Shown: in pieces, positions 59,201 to 64,000 of the stretch
Position numbering within the stretch: position 1 is the first letter of the stretch
How the letters are laid out: every line of letters starts with the position of its first letter
DNA from: Hondaea fermentalgiana
Lineage: Eukaryota > Sar > Bigyra > Thraustochytrida > Thraustochytriidae
Assembly (NCBI GenBank): GCA_014084085.1
Contig: NPFB01000001.1
Coordinates: 468,604-532,603, forward strand
Reading direction: 5' to 3'
Length of the DNA: 64,000 nt
Position numbers and translations under genes: made by a program
The notes under the pieces: model-generated
The model's database searches: none
Seen by the model: the letters and a program-made list of their open reading frames with translations, nothing else
What the model was told of the DNA's origin: nothing

Positions 59201-59692
59201 GCTGCCGCTTGATGTTGATGTTGCAAATCGTTGCAAATCTCATGGCACTTTCGTTTCAGCCGCTTCGGCTCGGGCAGTCCAGGACGGCGAGGCCGAGTTC
59301 GCCGCGCGGCTTCCCGGTCGCGGGCGCGGGAGCTTTCTCGGGCACATCCATCGGCACCGCGTCTGAATCGAGCGATCCTGGCCGGCCCTTCTCGCCGTGC
59401 GCCCCGCCCGGATGCGCCTTGAAATCGCCGCGCCCGGCTGCGGCTGCGCCGTCCGCGGCTGGCTAATGCCGGCGGCGACCTTGCGCAACTTGCTGGACGC
59501 CGCGTATGCGAACGAAGGAGAGCCGTCCGCACGCCAGCGGCAGCGTACGCCGCGAGGTGCGGTCAGGACGTCTGCCGGGAGCGGCTTGGCTACATACATA
59601 CAGCAAGATCATACACATCCTCTCCTCGCAGTCGCGCGACCCGAGCTCGGGCTTGGCTTCGCGCGAAACTTGCGCCACGCTTCCCAGTGCAG

Positions 59693-59693
<1 letters not shown>

Positions 59694-59727
<34 letters not shown>
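59694..59727. repeat. CAG trinucleotide repeat
   Basis: About eleven uninterrupted CAG units, outside any supported gene. Confidence 0.9.
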
Positions 59728-60659
59728 CCTCGTGACGGACGCGCGCAGGCGCGTGCGCGTGCGCGAACTTGAGGGTTGGGGTCGGGTTGAGGCCGGTCGA
59801 TCGTGGCATCAGGCAGCAGACCTTGGCCTCGGAAGGGGCCACGTCGCACGCCACGAAACTGCCTCGCGCGACGGCGCGCGGCCGATGCGAAGTCGCAGTC
59901 GCTCTTGGTCGTCGCCGCGAACGGTGCGGATGATTGATCGACCATCCAGGTCGATCCGATCGAGGCCTCCATGCGAGAAAGAAACCAACCCCATCATCAT
60001 GACATGACCGCCCGCGCCAGAGCTTCCTGATGCGCGTATTCAGCTGCAGGATCTGATCCGACCGGCCGGAGCGGCACGACTCGCATCGCAGTGGCATCAC
60101 AGTCGCATCGCAGTCAATGCCTCGCGCGGCGGCAAGAAATGGCTTCGCCGAGGCGGGGGTTGGGCCAAGGAGGGACGCCTCGCTCGCTGGGCAGTGGTCG
60201 CTGCACTCTGCTGCGAGAACTGTCATTCAACATTCAACTGCCGGCCATCATCCATGGCGACCTGCCTGGAAGAGCTGTGCTGCCAGAACTCGTCGGAAGC
60301 ACGAGTACAATCAAGTCCATCGTTGACAGTGGAGGGTGAGGGGAGGGACCTTCCATCTTTGGCTGTTGCTGTGGCTTTGGCTTGCGGGGACCTTTTGGGT
60401 CTGTCTGTCTGTCTGTCTGGCTGTCTGGCTGGCTGGCTGCTGCCCTGGCTTACTTACTTGCTTTGCTTGCTTGCTTGCTAGTGAGGCGACCGCGAATCGG
60501 AGAAGTCGATTACCCATCCATCGATCCAGCCTTTGCCAGGCAGCGAGCGACAGCGACCAGCGAGTCGAAGCAAAACCTCAACACCAAAACGCAAACGCAA
60601 GAAAAACAAAAGGCCTCGATCAAGCGAACGAACGCAAACGAGGGGAGCATCGCCAAATC

Positions 60660-62399
60660 ATGCTCGACCAACGCGAAGAAGGCAATGACACCAGCCTGGC
60701 TGATGTGCCGGCTGGCAAGAAGAACAACGCTGTGATCAACGACGCCATGCAACCCGCTGACAACGTCGAGAGCAACGAAGACTACAAGCACCGCCCTACC
60801 CGCCAGCTCAATGCCTTCACCGTCATCATCCTCATGGTCGCCATCTTTGGAGGTCTCATCTTCGGCCTCGACGTGGGCACCGCCGCGACCATGTCGAACA
60901 GCTACTTTCGCGAGGAAATGGGCATCCCCGTCCTCGTTTCCGGACAGTCGGACTCCGAGGAGACAACCGCGCAAATCTCCCAGTTCACCTACATTTTCCA
61001 CCTCGCTTGCCTCGTCGGCGCCCCCTTCGGAGGCTTCATCTCCGACCGCGTGGGCCGCAAGCCCGTCATCAACGCTGCTGCTCTGATCTTCATGGGCGGC
61101 TCCATCTGGCAGAGTCTTGCGGGCCTCGTCTCCCAGGATTTCGCTTGGAAGAGCATCATTATTGGCCGCGCCTTTGGCGGCATTGGTTTGGGCTTCATCC
61201 TCACCATGGCACCCGTGTACACAGCCGAGCTTGCCCCCGCCGAGTGGCGTGGTAAGTCCATCACCTTTTTCCAGCTCGCCGTCACCATTGGAATTTTCAT
61301 CATGGCCATTTACAACCAGTTCATGGAGGACGTCAAATGGGGCTGGCGTCTTGGCATTGCACTCCAGTGCATCCCCTGCCTCTTGACCATCATCATGACC
61401 TTTACCGTGCTTCCCGAGTCCCCGCGTTGGCTCATCAAGGTAGGCCGCTACGACGAGGCCGAGACGGCGCTGCGCAAGCTGGCCAAGGGCACTCCCAAGG
61501 CCAGCGAGGTCGTCAGCTTTGAAATGAACCAAATCAAGGAAGAGGTCGCCTTTGAGGCCGCCGCAGGCGAGGGACGCTTCAATGAGCTCTTCCAGCGCGA
61601 GAACCTTTCCTCGCTCATTTGTGGCGCCTCCATTGCCTTTTCCCAGAACGTTACCGGTGTCAACTGGCTCATGTCGTATGCCACCACGCTCTTCAACACC
61701 CTCGGCTTTGAGCCCTTCACGTACGATCTCGCCCTCAAGTCGGTCAATGTCGGCGCCACCCTGCTGGCCATCCCACTCATTGACCGCATGGGCCGCAAGT
61801 TCCTCACCGTCTGGGGTACCCTCTTTACCATTTTGGCCTTCTTCCTCATCGCTGTCGTCATTGTGGGCACCGGCGTCGATGTCAGCACGGACAACGGTAC
61901 CAGCCAGACGCTTTCGGTGCAAATCTTTTGCGTGGTGCTCATCTACATTTTCCAAGCTGTCTTTGCCTGCACCATGGGCCCTCTCAGTTGGGTGGTCCCG
62001 CCCGAGTCCTTTTCGCTGCGCCTCCGTGGTGTCGGCATGGCCTTTTGCGTCAGCATGAACTTCCTCACCAACATTGTCCTCGGCGACATTGGATACGTTC
62101 GCATGTTCAGCGCCACCAACCTCCAGGTGGTGTGCTGGGTCCTTGTTGGTCTCAACCTTATCATTACGCTCCCTACCGTTATCATTTTGCAGCCCGAGAC
62201 CAAGGGCCTCAACCTCGAGGATCTCCGCAAGGTCTTTGCCTACGAGATTGGTGGCAACGACGACAAGGGCCATGGCACGCTCGGCCAATTCTTCAAGCGC
62301 AACGTTGTGCAGGCCGGTCAAATCGTTACCTGCCGCTCCGCAAACACCACAATTGGCTTTGAGCGCTTTCGCGGTCGTGCCCCTCCCCCGGTTGTATAA
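60660..62399 (+). CDS. MFS sugar porter family transporter (paralog 3), 579 aa
   Basis: A sugar porter very close to paralog 1 and paralog 2. Visible: hydrophilic N-terminus of about 47 residues, FGLDVGTAATMSN, DRVGRKPV, WRLGIALQ, PESPRWLIKVGR near 251, SQNVTGVNWLMSYATTLF near 325, WVVPPESFSLRLRGVGMAF and LQPETKGLNLEDLRKVFAYEIGG, with a tail ending RGRAPPPVV. It shares the signature of paralog 1 in the loop before TM11 (PPESFSLRLRGVGMAFCVSMNF), while paralog 2 is slightly different (PSEAYPLRLRGVGMSFSVSSN). The ATG at 60660 is the first one leading straight into the family N-terminus. Likely plasma-membrane hexose or other sugar uptake; not provable here. Confidence 0.94.
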   Translation: MLDQREEGNDTSLADVPAGKKNNAVINDAMQPADNVESNEDYKHRPTRQLNAFTVIILMVAIFGGLIFGLDVGTAATMSNSYFREEMGIPVLVSGQSDSEETTAQISQFTYIFHLACLVGAPFGGFISDRVGRKPVINAAALIFMGGSIWQSLAGLVSQDFAWKSIIIGRAFGGIGLGFILTMAPVYTAELAPAEWRGKSITFFQLAVTIGIFIMAIYNQFMEDVKWGWRLGIALQCIPCLLTIIMTFTVLPESPRWLIKVGRYDEAETALRKLAKGTPKASEVVSFEMNQIKEEVAFEAAAGEGRFNELFQRENLSSLICGASIAFSQNVTGVNWLMSYATTLFNTLGFEPFTYDLALKSVNVGATLLAIPLIDRMGRKFLTVWGTLFTILAFFLIAVVIVGTGVDVSTDNGTSQTLSVQIFCVVLIYIFQAVFACTMGPLSWVVPPESFSLRLRGVGMAFCVSMNFLTNIVLGDIGYVRMFSATNLQVVCWVLVGLNLIITLPTVIILQPETKGLNLEDLRKVFAYEIGGNDDKGHGTLGQFFKRNVVQAGQIVTCRSANTTIGFERFRGRAPPPVV

Positions 62400-62749
62400 A
62401 AGCGAAAAGGCGCACCCTCACGAGTTGGACGCCCGTTTTTCCCCATCAACTTCTACTTTCTTCTTTTTATGTGCCTATTTGCAATCGTTTTCTTATCTTT
62501 TTACTTTTCTCTCCCTCTTTCTCTTATAACAAACTTGAGCCTACTTTCGACCAGTTCGCATGCTCTCCGTGCCCAGCCTCCTCGTGCGGGAAGAACAAGT
62601 CGGTCGTTTCCTGTTACCCCATGATGGGAATGCTTCTTTCTGCTTTGCCTCGCGAACAACACCGAAAAGAGCCAAGCGCAAGAAACAGGATCCCTCCTCT
62701 AAATAGTTTTTGCATGCGACACCGTTCCATGTTCTTACGAAAAGTATCT
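62400..62749. other. Convergent intergenic region
   Basis: 350 bases between the 3' ends of transporter paralog 3 and TRAPPC3. T-rich after the transporter stop (a run of CT/TTCT around 62455-62525), as expected for a 3' UTR. No other feature. Confidence 0.6.
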
Positions 62750-63310
62750 TTAGTCTTCCCGGTAATCCTCTCCAGCTTCATCCTCAATGACGTGCTTGAG
62801 TGACATTCGAATCTCCGTCTTGGGGTCTCCTTTGAGTGCGTCCGAAACAATCTCGCAGGCGACGGCAAGGTGCACGGACTCGAGCGCGCCACGAAGCACT
62901 CCACACAACACATTGCTATACTTGAGTCCAGCGCAAGAGCTCGGAAGTGCCACAAAGTCTTCGAGCGGATTGTCATCGAAAACCAGCGTGCACTCTGTCC
63001 CGCGCTCGTTCCAGTTGTCTACATTGGGAACGGTGTTGAGAAACATCTTGAAGCCAACCTTGGATACCACGTCTGCCGTCTCTCGGAACGAGCCACATCG
63101 CGCAATGCCGGACTTGGCCAGCAATTCATCGATCAGCCGCAAACCAATATTATGACCCATCTCGTCTAGTTTCGCGTTTACTTTGTCGACGTCCTCCATG
63201 TCGCGAACAAGCTGAGCCACTAGAGCGCCATATGTGAGCGTAAAGAGCTCCGCGTTGATCTTCTCCAAGTCATTGTAGCACGACTCTCCGAGTCGCTGGT
63301 TTCTCGACAT
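62750..63310 (-). CDS. TRAPPC3: TRAPP complex subunit 3 (Bet3 family), 186 aa
   Basis: Core subunit of the TRAPP tethering complex, a Rab1/Ypt1 exchange factor in ER-to-Golgi traffic and autophagy. The whole length matches Bet3: ELFTLTYGALVAQLV, then MGHNIGLRLIDELLAKSG, RCGSFRETADVVSKVGFKMFL, NPLEDFVALP, YSNVLCGVLRGALESVHLAV and KGDPKTEIRMSL. Cys72 in the RCGSFRETAD motif is at the position of the acylated Cys (Cys68) of mammalian BET3. Length 186 is usual (about 180). The ATG at 63310 gives the standard short hydrophilic N-terminus. The acidic C-terminus (EDEAGEDYRED) is longer than in animals. Confidence 0.96.
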   Translation of the reverse strand: MSRNQRLGESCYNDLEKINAELFTLTYGALVAQLVRDMEDVDKVNAKLDEMGHNIGLRLIDELLAKSGIARCGSFRETADVVSKVGFKMFLNTVPNVDNWNERGTECTLVFDDNPLEDFVALPSSCAGLKYSNVLCGVLRGALESVHLAVACEIVSDALKGDPKTEIRMSLKHVIEDEAGEDYRED

Positions 63311-63653
63311 GTTCCCCAGCCAGAACCGCGGCGAGCGCCCTTGTCACGTGTTCCACCCTTTCCCTTCGTCCAGCGCAAGAGCTGTAAAGCGGAAAAACGC
63401 AGCCGGCTACTGTCAGCCTTGCCAGACACTCCGTGCTCCTCTTCCGCCCTTCGCGGCGCCCGCGCGGCTCCCAGGCGCGCGCAGCAAGTCTCCCCCGGGC
63501 CGCTCGCCGGTCGGCGTCGAGCCCCTCGCCCAGGGATCGCCTTCTCCCTCGCGCTCCTTGACGCCGCCGCAGCGAGAGACGCGCACGCGCCCGCGGGCCG
63601 GCAGCGGGCCCCTCTCTCGCCGCCAGCTCGCCCACCGCCCTGGCGGCGACCAC

Positions 63654-63654
63654 C

Positions 63655-63695
<41 letters not shown>
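63654..63695. repeat. CGA (ACG) trinucleotide repeat
   Basis: About 14 units, flanked by imperfect CGG/CGA units, some 345-385 bases upstream of the TRAPPC3 start. Confidence 0.9.
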
Positions 63696-63697
<2 letters not shown>

Positions 63698-63722
63698 CGA
63701 CGGCTTCGACAATGATGCCGAA

Positions 63723-63748
63723 GATCGATCGATCGATCGATCGATCGC
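63723..63748. repeat. GATC tetranucleotide repeat
   Basis: Six GATC units plus partial; fully palindromic, so able to form a hairpin. Confidence 0.9.
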
Positions 63749-63910
63749 CCCGTCTAGATCCGCCTCCGGGGCCCTCAACCGGGGCCCCCAATTTCCCGCG
63801 CAAGAGCTTTCTCCTTTTTCCCCCCCTTTTGGGGGGCCTGGAGGCACCCGATTACAAAGGCCCGAAATGGAGATCAGATCACTTTGGCCGCGCCAGGTCG
63901 CGAGCACGGC

Positions 63911-63911
<1 letters not shown>

Positions 63912-63942
<31 letters not shown>
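63912..63942. repeat. GCAC tetranucleotide repeat
   Basis: About seven GCAC units near the window end. Confidence 0.9.
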
Positions 63943-64000
63943 GGGCGCGCGGGCGGGGCGAGCGCGCGGGAGGGCGGCGGCGCGCGAGGCCGCCGCGGAG

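Larger units (their letters stand above)
55575..60659. other. 5.1-kb region between transporter paralogs 2 and 3 without a recognisable gene
   Basis: Left half (to about 57.4 kb) has moderate GC with many stops; no ORF has a recognisable domain. Right half is GC-rich with CTG units at 58421-58452, CAGCC units at 59171-59200, CAG units at about 59694-59727, and TGTC/GGCT/TTGC tetramers at about 60400-60480. The last several hundred bases are likely promoter and 5' UTR of paralog 3. A shorter frame extension of paralog 3 upstream (to 60336) reads as repeat-derived Leu/Cys/Trp-rich sequence and was discarded. Confidence 0.45.
63311..64000. other. Upstream region of TRAPPC3 to the window end, repeat-rich
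   Basis: 690 bases of very GC-rich DNA containing three microsatellites: CGA units at about 63654-63695, GATC units at 63723-63748, and GCAC units at 63912-63942. ORFs are low-complexity shadows. The neighbouring gene, if any, lies beyond the window. Confidence 0.5.

Noticed and set aside
60510..62321. 603-codon minus-strand ORF opposite transporter paralog 3
   Set aside because: Antisense shadow of the transporter, caused by strong third-position C bias; the same happens opposite paralogs 1 and 2.

Overview
This is a eukaryotic nuclear DNA window that is GC-rich, with compact and apparently single-exon genes separated by GC-rich intergenic spacers full of microsatellites. The set includes a U1 snRNP 70K protein, a Bet3-type TRAPP subunit, a Mpv17 family protein, a yeast Gpt2-like acyltransferase, and a Dictyostelium GbpA/GbpB-like phosphodiesterase that joins a metallo-beta-lactamase fold to cyclic-nucleotide-binding domains. 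Long intronless ORFs, high GC and this gene mixture suggest a stramenopile protist, most likely a labyrinthulomycete (thraustochytrid). That assignment is inference; there is no rRNA gene here to prove it. A run of exactly 100 N at 24713-24812 marks an assembly gap.

Layout. 1-5.8 kb: a bHLH transcription-factor-like gene (+) converges on an alpha/beta hydrolase (-). 6.8-11.2 kb: an EHD/dynamin-like GTPase with a predicted mitochondrial presequence, then a membrane-anchored GH89 alpha-N-acetylglucosaminidase (both -). 11.4 kb: an intron-containing tRNA-Ser(TGA). 11.9-20.5 kb: a USP47-like deubiquitinase (-) divergent from the GbpA/B-like phosphodiesterase (+). 20.5-25.7 kb: 5 kb without a recognisable gene, containing the gap. 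25.7-32.1 kb: Mpv17 family (+), a degenerate tandem repeat, U1-70K (-), a seven-transmembrane protein (+) and a sugar transporter (-). 33.7-46.3 kb: an HD-type cyclic-nucleotide phosphodiesterase (-), a CCCH-finger/ABITRAM fusion (+), an ER DnaJ protein (-), a Lys/Ser/Glu-rich protein (+) and a glycerol-phosphate acyltransferase (+). 46.3-53.8 kb: 7.5 kb without a recognisable gene. 53.8-62.4 kb: two more sugar transporters (+) 5 kb apart. 62.7-63.3 kb: TRAPPC3/Bet3 (-).

Themes. Two mechanistically unrelated cyclic-nucleotide phosphodiesterases plus a seven-transmembrane protein suggest cAMP/cGMP signalling. Three closely related sugar porters with the same unusual substrate-site motif suggest a lineage-specific uptake family. 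EHD-like GTPase, TRAPPC3, DnaJ, acyltransferase and Mpv17 cover membrane traffic, ER folding, lipid synthesis and organelle membranes. The gene order does not look like an operon or a functional cluster. Start codons were set to the first plausible ATG, because several longer reading frames open with TTG or GTG and would not be used in a eukaryote.
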